From Rudanella lutea DSM 19387 (GTDB taxonomy: Bacteria; Bacteroidota; Bacteroidia; Cytophagales; Spirosomataceae): DNA of 64,000 nucleotides. Both the position numbers and the translations under genes were made by a program. A model generated the notes under the pieces. That model saw only the letters and a list, made by a program, of their open reading frames with translations. It was not told the origin of the DNA and did no database searches. Position 1 is the first letter of the stretch, and the number at the start of each line of letters is the position of its first letter. This document shows, piece after piece, positions 8,272 to 16,351 of this stretch. Where the stretch lies: the NCBI RefSeq assembly GCF_000383955.1, contig NZ_KB913013.1, positions 5,351,694-5,415,693 of the forward strand. The letters run 5' to 3'.

Positions 8272-9795
8272 ATGAATTGGTCTTTACACAAACTGGCCCT
8301 GACCCTCGTGGTCGTTGGAGGGGCTCAAACAGGCCTTTGGGCACAGGTATCGCTCGTGGGGCAGGTACGTACCCGCACCGAATACCGCGACGGGCTGGGT
8401 AATCTGGCTCCGCTGCATAGCCGCCCGGCCCTGTTTACATCGCAACGAACCCGCCTGGCGTTCAATTATAAAGGAGAACGGGTTACGGTTCAGACATCCG
8501 TGCAGGATGTGCGCGTCTGGGGGCAGGACGCGGCCACGATCAGCCTGGCCGATGGCAACCGGCTCATGGTGCACGAAGCCTGGGCCGAGCTGACGCTGGC
8601 CAATCGGGCCGATTCGTCCATCCGGTTCCGCGCCGTGCAGAATATGTCGCTTAGACTTGGGCGGCAAGAGCTGGTGTATGATGACGTTCGGTTGCTGGGT
8701 AACCTCGACTGGTTGCAGCAGGGGCGCCGGTTCGATGCTGCCTTGCTGAAAACGCAACACCGGGGCTGGAGCCTCGACCTCGGAGCCGGTTTTAACCAGA
8801 ATACCGATGCCTTCGGTGTGACAGGCACCGACTACACACCCGGCAATGCCCCATCGTCGGCCTTATCGACCCGAAACGTTACCCTCGCCATACCCGCCGG
8901 TTTTCTGCCCACGAGCGGCCGGGGAGGTGCGCCTTTATTGGCTACGCCCGTAAGCACCAACGGGCAGAATCAGCAGTTTAAAGCGTTTCAGATGGCGTAT
9001 CTGGCCCGGCAGTTCCGGCGGGCCCGGTTGTCGGCGCTGGTGTTCAAAGACGACTTCCAGAAATACCGGCTCGACTCACTCGGCAGCCCGGCTCAGGGTT
9101 ACGTATATGGCCGACGGTACGACGTGCCGGGCACCCACGCCCGCATTACCTACGGGGCTATGCTTACGGCAAACACGGCGGGGCCATTTGCCTCCGTGCA
9201 GGGACAGGTGTTTGCGTATGGGCAACGCGGGCGCGACCGCGATGGCCTGCGGTTGCGACAGGCTTACCACTATGGCGCGAATCTCACGATTCAGAAAGGC
9301 CCGCTGAGCGTTGGCTCAGGGTACGAGATACTGTCGGGCAACGATGCGACCAAACTGAAAGTTGGAGAAACCGGCCGCTTTGATCCGTTGTATGGAACCC
9401 CGCACCGGCATTGGGGGTACATGGATTATTTCTACGTCGGAACGGGGTCGCCCGTGGGTGGTTTGAAAGATGCGTTCCTGAAATGTAAGTACACGGGCAC
9501 CCGGCTTGGGGCCGGTCTCGACCTGCATTATTTCGCGCTGGCGGCCCCCACGTACAATCGGATGCCCGATGCCCCCACGGGTGCCCGCCTGGATGCCAAA
9601 CTGGGCGTGGAGTATGACCTCACGGCCACCTACGCCTTCAACAAGTTCACCACGCTTGAGCTGGGCTACTGCCTCATGCAGGGGACCAACACGCTCGAAT
9701 ACACCAAGCAGGGTACCATGAATCAGAAAGACAAGCTGGGCAAATGGGCGTACCTGATGCTCAATATCCGGCCTTCGTTTCTGGCTGCCCGCTAA
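8272..9795 (+). CDS. Alginate-export-type outer-membrane beta-barrel porin
   Basis: A 507-residue protein with a signal peptide (MNWSLHKLALTLVVVGGA, cleavage near AQA-like LWAQ at about 24). The body is rich in alternating aromatic/polar beta strands, as in the alginate export porin family (PF13372 type). Recognisable features are the RTRTEYRDG start and the repeated LRLGRQELVYDDVRLLGNLDWLQ-like region that typifies this family. The frame is open from 8164, but the ATG at 8272 gives the signal peptide and is chosen. It sits directly upstream of the NarK-type transporter and nitrate reductase, so it is probably the outer-membrane entry channel for nitrate/nitrite and not an alginate exporter. 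That role is inferred from context. Confidence 0.82.
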   Translation: MNWSLHKLALTLVVVGGAQTGLWAQVSLVGQVRTRTEYRDGLGNLAPLHSRPALFTSQRTRLAFNYKGERVTVQTSVQDVRVWGQDAATISLADGNRLMVHEAWAELTLANRADSSIRFRAVQNMSLRLGRQELVYDDVRLLGNLDWLQQGRRFDAALLKTQHRGWSLDLGAGFNQNTDAFGVTGTDYTPGNAPSSALSTRNVTLAIPAGFLPTSGRGGAPLLATPVSTNGQNQQFKAFQMAYLARQFRRARLSALVFKDDFQKYRLDSLGSPAQGYVYGRRYDVPGTHARITYGAMLTANTAGPFASVQGQVFAYGQRGRDRDGLRLRQAYHYGANLTIQKGPLSVGSGYEILSGNDATKLKVGETGRFDPLYGTPHRHWGYMDYFYVGTGSPVGGLKDAFLKCKYTGTRLGAGLDLHYFALAAPTYNRMPDAPTGARLDAKLGVEYDLTATYAFNKFTTLELGYCLMQGTNTLEYTKQGTMNQKDKLGKWAYLMLNIRPSFLAAR

Positions 9796-9847
9796 CGCCC
9801 TGTCTGATTAAATCAACTGATTGACAACGCTTAAATCGCATACAACC

Positions 9848-11146
9848 ATGAATCTGACTTCGAATAAACCACTCGAATCGTTACCGATTTTCCGTATCAA
9901 AGGCGTTCAGATGCGCACATTTCATATCACGTGGTTATCTTTTTTTGTCTGCTTTTTCGGGTGGTTCGGGCTGGCCCCGCTCATGAAAGTGGTGAAAGAC
10001 GACCTCGACCTGACGAAAGGCCAAATTGGCAACATCATTATTGCCTCCGTAGCCGTAACAGTGGTGGCCCGCGTCATCATCGGCAAACTTTGCGACACCT
10101 GGGGGCCGCGCAAAACCTACACGGCCCTGCTGGTGCTGTGCTCGGTGCCGGTCATGGCGGTGGGCCTGGCCCACAGTTACGAATCGTTTCTGCTGTTTCG
10201 GCTGGCCATCGGCATCATTGGGGCCTCGTTTGTCATCACGCAGTACCACACCTCGGTCATGTTCGATAAGAACATCGTGGGAACGGCCAATGCGGTAGCT
10301 GGTGGCTGGGGCAACCTCGGCGGTGGGATCACCAACATGGTGATGCCCCTGATTTTTGCCGGATTTGTGGGGCTGGGCTACCTGCCAACCTCGGCCTGGC
10401 GGCTGGCTATGATCGTGCCGGGTATCGGGCTGCTGCTGATGGCGGTGCTGTACTGGAACTACACGAAAGACACCCCCGCCGGTAATTTCGACGAACTGCC
10501 CGGTCGGCAGAAAGCTGTCAAAGAGGGGAGTCTGGCCGATGCCGCTAAAGATTACCGCACCTGGATTCTGTTTCTGGCCTACGGGGCCTGCTTCGGCATT
10601 GAAGTCACGTTTGATAACGTGGCCGCCTTGTTTTTTGCCGAAAAGTTTGGAGCCAGCCTGACCACAGCGGGGCTACTGGCGGGTTCGTTTGGGTTTATGA
10701 ACCTCTTTGCCCGGGCGTTGGGCGGCATTGTGGCCGACCGGGTCGGTCGTCGGTTTGGGATGCGCGGCAAGGGGTTGTTGCTGGCTGTATTGCTGTTGCT
10801 GGAGGGCGCCGGGATCGTGTATTTCGGTCTGACGGGCAACCTGACAGGGGCTATTATAGCGATGGTCGTGTTTGCGCTATTTCTCAAAATGGCTAATGGG
10901 ACTACCTACGCAATGGTGCCCTTTATCAACCGTAAAGCGCTTGGGTCGGTGAGCGGAATCGTCGGAGCCGGGGGCAACGTAGGGGCCGTACTGGCGGGTT
11001 TTCTGTTCAAATCGTCGGCCATTAGCTATTCCGAAGCCTTCGTGTACATCGGCCTTGCCGTAGCCGTAGTGGGGGGTGTTGTGGCCCTCACGCGCTTCTG
11101 TAAAGTGGAGGTGACGGCTCCCGAGCCGGGCCTTGCCGTTGCCTGA
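9848..11146 (+). CDS. narK: NarK/NasA-type nitrate/nitrite MFS transporter
   Basis: A 432-residue major facilitator with about 12 TM helices. Both nitrate-signature glycine motifs of the NNP family are visible: AGGWGNLGGGITN in TM5 and GSVSGIVGAGGNVGAVL in TM11. It would bring nitrate in (or exchange nitrite) across the inner membrane. The ATG at 9848 (MNLTSNKPLESLP) is preferred over the upstream TTG at 9821. It lies 52 bp after the porin gene and 38 bp before the nitrate reductase fusion, consistent with co-transcription. The family also includes pure nitrite exporters; the assimilatory context favours uptake. Confidence 0.93.
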   Translation: MNLTSNKPLESLPIFRIKGVQMRTFHITWLSFFVCFFGWFGLAPLMKVVKDDLDLTKGQIGNIIIASVAVTVVARVIIGKLCDTWGPRKTYTALLVLCSVPVMAVGLAHSYESFLLFRLAIGIIGASFVITQYHTSVMFDKNIVGTANAVAGGWGNLGGGITNMVMPLIFAGFVGLGYLPTSAWRLAMIVPGIGLLLMAVLYWNYTKDTPAGNFDELPGRQKAVKEGSLADAAKDYRTWILFLAYGACFGIEVTFDNVAALFFAEKFGASLTTAGLLAGSFGFMNLFARALGGIVADRVGRRFGMRGKGLLLAVLLLLEGAGIVYFGLTGNLTGAIIAMVVFALFLKMANGTTYAMVPFINRKALGSVSGIVGAGGNVGAVLAGFLFKSSAISYSEAFVYIGLAVAVVGGVVALTRFCKVEVTAPEPGLAVA

Positions 11147-11184
11147 TTCTGGGCCTTTTCTGCCACCTGTAAACCAACTGTGCC

Positions 11185-14100
11185 ATGAACACTCAGCCCT
11201 CCCAACACCGAACCACCTGCTGCTACTGTGGCGTAGGTTGCGGCATTGTGGTCAACCGGGACGCCAACGGTCGACTGACGGTGACCGGCGACAAACAGCA
11301 TCCGGTCAATCGGGGAATGCTCTGCTCGAAAGGGATGAACCTGCATTATACCGTCATGGATCGGTCGGATCGGCTGTTGTATCCGCAGATGCGGCTCAAC
11401 CGGTCGATGCCGCTCCAACGGGTAAGCTGGGATGCCGCTCTCGAACGGACGGCGGCTGTGTTTCGGACGCTCATCCAGAAATACGGCCCCGATTCGGTTG
11501 CCTTTTATGTGTCGGGGCAGTGCCTGACGGAGGAGTATTATCTGGTCAACAAGCTGATTAAGGGGTTTATCGGGTCCAATAACATCGACACCAATTCGCG
11601 GTTGTGCATGAGTTCGGCCGTCGTGGGCTACAAGATGTCGCTGGGCGAAGACTCGGTGCCGGTTTGTTACGACGATATCGAAGCGGCCGACCTGTTTCTG
11701 GTCGAAGGGGCCAACCCGGCCTGGTGTCACCCGATTTTATGGCGTCGGATCGAAGCGCACAAACTGGCCAACCCGGAAGTCCGAATTATCTGCGTTGATC
11801 CCCGGCGCACCGATACGGCGCGGTCGGCTGACTTACACCTGCCCCTCCGACCCGGCACCGACATTGTACTCAACCATGCCATAGGCCGACTGCTGATCGA
11901 AAACGGGCAGATCGACCCTGACTTTATCCGCGAGCATACCGATGGCTTCGAGGCTTACCGGGCGTTGGTGATGCAGCGCACCCTCGCCGAATCGGCTGAG
12001 CTGTGCGGGGTGGAGGCCGACGATATTCGGAAAGCGGCCGACTGGATCGGCCGTTCGAACGGGTTTCTGTCGCTCTGGACTATGGGCCTCAATCAGTCGG
12101 TGGTGGGGGTCAACAAAAACCTGTCGCTCATTAACCTGCACCTGATTACGGGTCGTATCGGCAAACCCGGCAATGGGCCGTTTTCGCTCACGGGCCAACC
12201 CAATGCCATGGGTGGCCGCGAGGTAGGTGGGCTGGCCAACCTGTTGCCCGGTCACCGCGAGGTGGTCAATGCCGCGCACCGGGCCGAAATCGAAGCGTTC
12301 TGGAACAGCCCCGTTCGGATTGCCGGTACCCCCGGCCTGACGGCTACCGAGATGTTCGACGCCCTGGCCGATGGTGGTTCGCTCAAGGCTATCTGGATTA
12401 TCAATACCAATCCGCTGGTCAGTATGCCCGATTTGAACCGGGCCGAAAAAGCGCTCAAAAATGCCCGGTTTGTAGTGGTGCAGGATGTGTCGGACCGGGC
12501 TGATACGGTGGCTTTTGCCGATGTGGTACTACCTGCTGCGGCCTGGCTCGAAAAAGAGGGGACCATGACTAATGCCGAACGCCGGATCAGTTACCTGCCC
12601 AGGGTAATCGACGCGCCCGGCGAAGCCCTGCCTGATGCGGAAATCATCTGGCGGTTTGCGCAAAAAATGGGCTTTGGTGAAGCGTTCGACTACCGAAACG
12701 CACAAGAGGTGTATGCTGAGTACACACAAAGTACGGCGCGTACCCGCATTGATGTAACTGGCGTTGACTACCCATTTCTCCAGACGCACCGGAGTGTGCA
12801 GTGGCCGTTTGCAAAGGAGGAACGAAGGAAAGGAGGAAAGGAGGATGGAGGAAAGCAGGAAGGGAAGAATGGAGGTGAGGGTGTGGGGTCTTTGGGGACG
12901 AAGCGGTTATTTGCCGATCATGTTTTCTTCACACCGAATGGCCGGGCGCAAATTCATGCCGTACCCGATGGCAATAGTTCGGAACCGACAGACGCCGACT
13001 TCCCGCTCGTGCTCACCACCGGCCGCATCCGCGATCAGTGGCATACCATGACCAAAACGGGCCGGGTAGCCAGGCTAAACCAGCATAGCCCGCAACCTCT
13101 GCTGCAAATTCACCCGGATGATGCGCGGGTGCGGGGTATTCGGGAGGGGCAGTTGGTGGAGGTGCGTGGCCGCCGGGGCGAAGTGCGTGTAAAGGCTCAA
13201 CTGACCGACGAAGTTCGGCCGGGGCTTTGCTTTTTGCCGATGCACTGGGGCAAACAGCCGGGGAATCTGAACCATAACCGAGCCAATAATTTGACCAACG
13301 CGCTGATTGACCCGCGGTCTAAGGAGCCTGATTTTAAGTTCACGGCCGTGGAGGTGCAGCCTTACCAAAAGCCATCCGAAAAAATTGTCATTATCGGGGC
13401 TGGGTCGGCGGGGCTGGGCTTTATCAATGCGTACCGGGCTTTACAGTCAGGCCCAATCAACGACGAAATTCATGTTTTCTCGAAGGAGATTTACCCGTTT
13501 TACAACCGCGTGCTATTGCCTGACTACATCAGCGGGGCGCAATCGTGGGCGCAGTTGGTGAAACTACGCGAAGACCAGTTTGCCGAAGCCGGTATTGTGG
13601 TCCATAAGGGCGTCGGTATTGCGCATATCGACCGTACCGCCAAAGTACTGACCGATACGAATGGGCAGGAACACCCTTACGACAAGCTTCTGCTGGGCAC
13701 GGGTAGCCGGGCGTTTATGCCTCGTGGGGTGCCTCGGCTGCCGGGCATTTTTAACATGCGCTCACGGCTCGATGCCGACGCGTTACTGCCCTTTTTAAAG
13801 CTCTCGCCCGGCGCGGCCGAACCCCACGCGGTCATTGTGGGTGGGGGGCTGCTGGGGCTCGAATTGGCTGCTTCGCTCCGGCAACTGACTGTGCGCGTGA
13901 CGGTTGTGCAGCGGGGTGGCCGGTTTATGGAGCGCCAACTCGATTCGCTGGCGAGCGAACTGCTGTATCTGGAACTGCTTGATCGGGGTATTGAGGTGTA
14001 TTTCAACGAAGAGGTACTCACTTTCGCAGGTATGGACCGGTTGGAGGGTGTTCAGCTCAAATCGGGAGTGAAACTGCCTTGTCAGGTTGTGGTGATGGCC

Positions 14101-14829
14101 ATTGGTACAGAGCCCAATATTGAGCTGGCCCGCGAAGCCGGTCTGCACTGCAACCGGGGTGTGGTGGTGAACGACTACCTGCAAACCTCGGACCCCGACA
14201 TTTTTGCGGCAGGCGAAGTAGCCCAATGGAATGGGCAGATGTGGGGTGTCACGCTGGCGGCTGAGCAACAGGCTGAAACCGCGGCCCGGTTCGTGGCGGG
14301 CGATGTGTCGCAGCCGTACCGGGGGAGTTTGTCGATGAATATTCTCAAAATGGAAGGTCTGCACCTGTGCAGTATGGGGCTGGCGGAGATTCCGGTAGGC
14401 GCGTCAGCGGCTGAGTACGAGGAAATCATCTTTATCGACAAGGCCCGGCGTTATTACAAGAAGTGCATTGTGCATCATGACAAACTGGTGGGGGCCATTC
14501 TGGTGGGCGACAAAAATGAGTTTGCCGAGTTCCGGGACCTGATTGCCAACGGGGTCGAACTGTCGGAGAAGCGGTTGCAGCTATTGCGGGCCAGCAAAAA
14601 AGTAGACCCCGTGCAGGGTAAGCTGGTGTGCTCGTGCAACACGGTGGGGCAGGGTAATCTGGAACAGGCTATCCGGGCGGGCTGTACCGATTTCGGGCAG
14701 CTTTGTCAGCAAACCGGTGCCGGTACGGGCTGCGGGTCTTGCCGCCCCGAAGTTCGGAGTATTCTGGAGGCTGTGCGCGGAAGCGAGGCCGTAGCCGAGT
14801 CGGTAACCCGCTTCGATGAGGTCATCTAA
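11185..14829 (+). CDS. nasA: Assimilatory nitrate reductase fused to NAD(P)H electron-transfer module
   Basis: A 1214-residue fusion. Residues 1-725 form a molybdopterin (bis-MGD) nitrate reductase: an N-terminal 4Fe-4S motif (CCYCGVGCG ... CSKG), the oxidoreductase core, and a dinucleotide-binding C-terminal domain with the LTTGRIRDQWHTMT motif. Residues from about 733 form an FAD/NAD(P)H reductase (IVIIGAGSAGLGF, and a second nucleotide motif VIVGGGLLGLELA near 885). The C-terminus carries a BFD-like [2Fe-2S] domain (CSCN ... GCGSC, about 1150-1195). In Bacillus the catalytic NasC and electron-transfer NasB are separate proteins; here they are one chain. It would reduce nitrate to nitrite for NirBD. 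A Lys/Gly/Glu-rich low-complexity insert at about residues 543-568 interrupts the molybdopterin part. It ends 14 bp before the rubredoxin gene. Confidence 0.93.
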   Translation: MNTQPSQHRTTCCYCGVGCGIVVNRDANGRLTVTGDKQHPVNRGMLCSKGMNLHYTVMDRSDRLLYPQMRLNRSMPLQRVSWDAALERTAAVFRTLIQKYGPDSVAFYVSGQCLTEEYYLVNKLIKGFIGSNNIDTNSRLCMSSAVVGYKMSLGEDSVPVCYDDIEAADLFLVEGANPAWCHPILWRRIEAHKLANPEVRIICVDPRRTDTARSADLHLPLRPGTDIVLNHAIGRLLIENGQIDPDFIREHTDGFEAYRALVMQRTLAESAELCGVEADDIRKAADWIGRSNGFLSLWTMGLNQSVVGVNKNLSLINLHLITGRIGKPGNGPFSLTGQPNAMGGREVGGLANLLPGHREVVNAAHRAEIEAFWNSPVRIAGTPGLTATEMFDALADGGSLKAIWIINTNPLVSMPDLNRAEKALKNARFVVVQDVSDRADTVAFADVVLPAAAWLEKEGTMTNAERRISYLPRVIDAPGEALPDAEIIWRFAQKMGFGEAFDYRNAQEVYAEYTQSTARTRIDVTGVDYPFLQTHRSVQWPFAKEERRKGGKEDGGKQEGKNGGEGVGSLGTKRLFADHVFFTPNGRAQIHAVPDGNSSEPTDADFPLVLTTGRIRDQWHTMTKTGRVARLNQHSPQPLLQIHPDDARVRGIREGQLVEVRGRRGEVRVKAQLTDEVRPGLCFLPMHWGKQPGNLNHNRANNLTNALIDPRSKEPDFKFTAVEVQPYQKPSEKIVIIGAGSAGLGFINAYRALQSGPINDEIHVFSKEIYPFYNRVLLPDYISGAQSWAQLVKLREDQFAEAGIVVHKGVGIAHIDRTAKVLTDTNGQEHPYDKLLLGTGSRAFMPRGVPRLPGIFNMRSRLDADALLPFLKLSPGAAEPHAVIVGGGLLGLELAASLRQLTVRVTVVQRGGRFMERQLDSLASELLYLELLDRGIEVYFNEEVLTFAGMDRLEGVQLKSGVKLPCQVVVMAIGTEPNIELAREAGLHCNRGVVVNDYLQTSDPDIFAAGEVAQWNGQMWGVTLAAEQQAETAARFVAGDVSQPYRGSLSMNILKMEGLHLCSMGLAEIPVGASAAEYEEIIFIDKARRYYKKCIVHHDKLVGAILVGDKNEFAEFRDLIANGVELSEKRLQLLRASKKVDPVQGKLVCSCNTVGQGNLEQAIRAGCTDFGQLCQQTGAGTGCGSCRPEVRSILEAVRGSEAVAESVTRFDEVI
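12811..12888 (+). repeat. Purine-rich low-complexity tract inside the nitrate reductase gene
   Basis: Almost pure A/G coding strand made of imperfect AGGAGGAAA/AAGGAGG units, translating to a charged Lys/Gly/Glu/Arg stretch at about residues 543-568. It keeps the reading frame. It sits just before the C-terminal nucleotide-binding domain and is probably a surface loop expanded by slippage. Confidence 0.7.
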
Positions 14830-14843
14830 ACGTATCAGACACC

Positions 14844-16298
14844 ATGCGCGATTATTATACCCTCAAAATCAACTTGCCCGCCGGTATCGTGTCGCCGGGA
14901 ACGTTGCAGACTATTCTTCGCCTGGCCTACGCGGCCAACGTTCGGAAGGTTCAGTTTGGTGCCCGGCAGCAGTTGCTCATGACCGTACATTATGAGGTGA
15001 TGCGGTTTCTGGAAAAAGACCTGCATCAGCACGGCATCGTGTACGAAACCAACCCCGAAGAGTACCCCAACATCATCAGTTCCTACTGTGGTGAAGACGT
15101 GTTTCATACAGGTGCCTGGTTGCGTGAGAGTGAGTATCATACCATTCTGGACCAGTTTGAATACCGCCCGCGGCTCAAAATAAACCTCTCCGATTCCCGG
15201 CAGAGTTTTACCCCCTTTTTTACAGGAAATCTGAATTTTATAGCCTCGCCGGAGCCTCATTTCTGGTACCTGTATGTTCGGCCGAAACGGACTAATTCGC
15301 TGTTCTGCTGGCCTGAGCTGATCTACAGCAACCACATTGGTCGGATGGCCCACGCCGTTGAGAAAGCTATGCTCGACAGCGGCCACCACGACGAGCAGGC
15401 GCTGGTTCGGGCGGTAACCGAAGGGCAGTCGTTCATAACGCAGCCGGTGGGGCAGGAGGTCGATTTACCCCAGTTTTCGTTACCGTATTACGAAGGATTC
15501 AACCGGTACGGACAGCGGTCGTGGTTGGGTTTATACCGGCCCGACGAGCAGTTTTCGGTGGCGTTTTTGCTGGATCTCTGTGCGCTTTGCCTGCAGACCC
15601 GCATTGGCGAGCTATGTTCAACGCCCTGGAAGTCGCTTATCATCAAAGGAATTGAAGAGAAAGACCGGGCGGCCTGGTCGTTTGTGCTGGGCAAACATAA
15701 CATCAACGTGCGGCACGCGGCCAATGGATTAGCGTGGCAAACGGAGGATCATTCCGACGAGGGGAGCCAGTTGAAAAACTACATCCTACGCTATTTCGAC
15801 CGTGACGATACGCGTACGTTTGGCCTGTGTTTTGGTATTCAAACCCGCCCCAAAACAGAAGTATTTGGTTCGGTACTGATTCGGAAACGACCGATTTTGC
15901 GGATTGGGCAACTGGCCCTGTTCAGCGTGTATGACCTGTTTTACACGGAAAATTTCAATCCGAACAGCCGGGTTTATCATCTCTTCGAGAAGGGGTTACT
16001 CAGACTGCATCTCCCCAACCAGCTGAACCGGCTTTGCCGGACGTTCAATGCGCGTCGGCTGGCGCAAACGCCCGATACCATCCGTCCCGAACCCGATAAG
16101 ACTGATACAACGCCGGTAGTTGTGGTGCCCCTGTACGAGTGTCCGCACTGCCTGACGGTGTACGACGAACAGTATGGCGACTGTCTCAACGGAATTGCCC
16201 CCGGTGTTTCGTTTGCGAACCTGCCGGCCGAGTATGCCTGCCCCACCTGCGATGCGCCCCGGTCCGAGTTTCGGTCCGTTGCACACGCGATAGTGTAA
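14844..16298 (+). CDS. Sulfite/nitrite-reductase-like protein with C-terminal rubredoxin domain
   Basis: A 484-residue protein. Residues 1 to about 410 resemble the ferredoxin-like/nitrite-sulfite reductase half-domain fold. They open with a sulfite-reductase-like segment (RDYYTLKINLPAGIVSPG). The C-X5-C and C-X3-C siroheme/4Fe-4S ligand motifs are absent, so it is not predicted to be an active siroheme enzyme. The C-terminal 45 residues are a rubredoxin: CPHC (C433, C436) and CPTC (C466, C469). It directly follows the nitrate reductase fusion (14 bp) and precedes a strong terminator. The likely job is electron delivery to, or maturation/assembly of, the nitrate reductase; that is inference. 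The exact family name is uncertain. Confidence 0.8.
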   Translation: MRDYYTLKINLPAGIVSPGTLQTILRLAYAANVRKVQFGARQQLLMTVHYEVMRFLEKDLHQHGIVYETNPEEYPNIISSYCGEDVFHTGAWLRESEYHTILDQFEYRPRLKINLSDSRQSFTPFFTGNLNFIASPEPHFWYLYVRPKRTNSLFCWPELIYSNHIGRMAHAVEKAMLDSGHHDEQALVRAVTEGQSFITQPVGQEVDLPQFSLPYYEGFNRYGQRSWLGLYRPDEQFSVAFLLDLCALCLQTRIGELCSTPWKSLIIKGIEEKDRAAWSFVLGKHNINVRHAANGLAWQTEDHSDEGSQLKNYILRYFDRDDTRTFGLCFGIQTRPKTEVFGSVLIRKRPILRIGQLALFSVYDLFYTENFNPNSRVYHLFEKGLLRLHLPNQLNRLCRTFNARRLAQTPDTIRPEPDKTDTTPVVVVPLYECPHCLTVYDEQYGDCLNGIAPGVSFANLPAEYACPTCDAPRSEFRSVAHAIV

Positions 16299-16300
16299 AA

Positions 16301-16329
16301 AAGCGGCCACCCCATCGGAGTGGCCGCTT
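16301..16329. terminator. Bidirectional terminator between rubredoxin gene and giant T9SS gene
   Basis: Perfect 10-bp arms AAGCGGCCAC (16301-16310) and GTGGCCGCTT (16320-16329) around a 9-nt loop, with an A-run before it. It lies between two convergent genes and could end both. Confidence 0.75.
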
Positions 16330-16351
16330 CTATCTATAAACTGCAATCGTG

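Noticed and set aside
14844-16298. Active siroheme nitrite or sulfite reductase
   Set aside because: The C-X5-C and C-X3-C cluster ligands seen in NirB are absent here; only the C-terminal rubredoxin cysteines are found.
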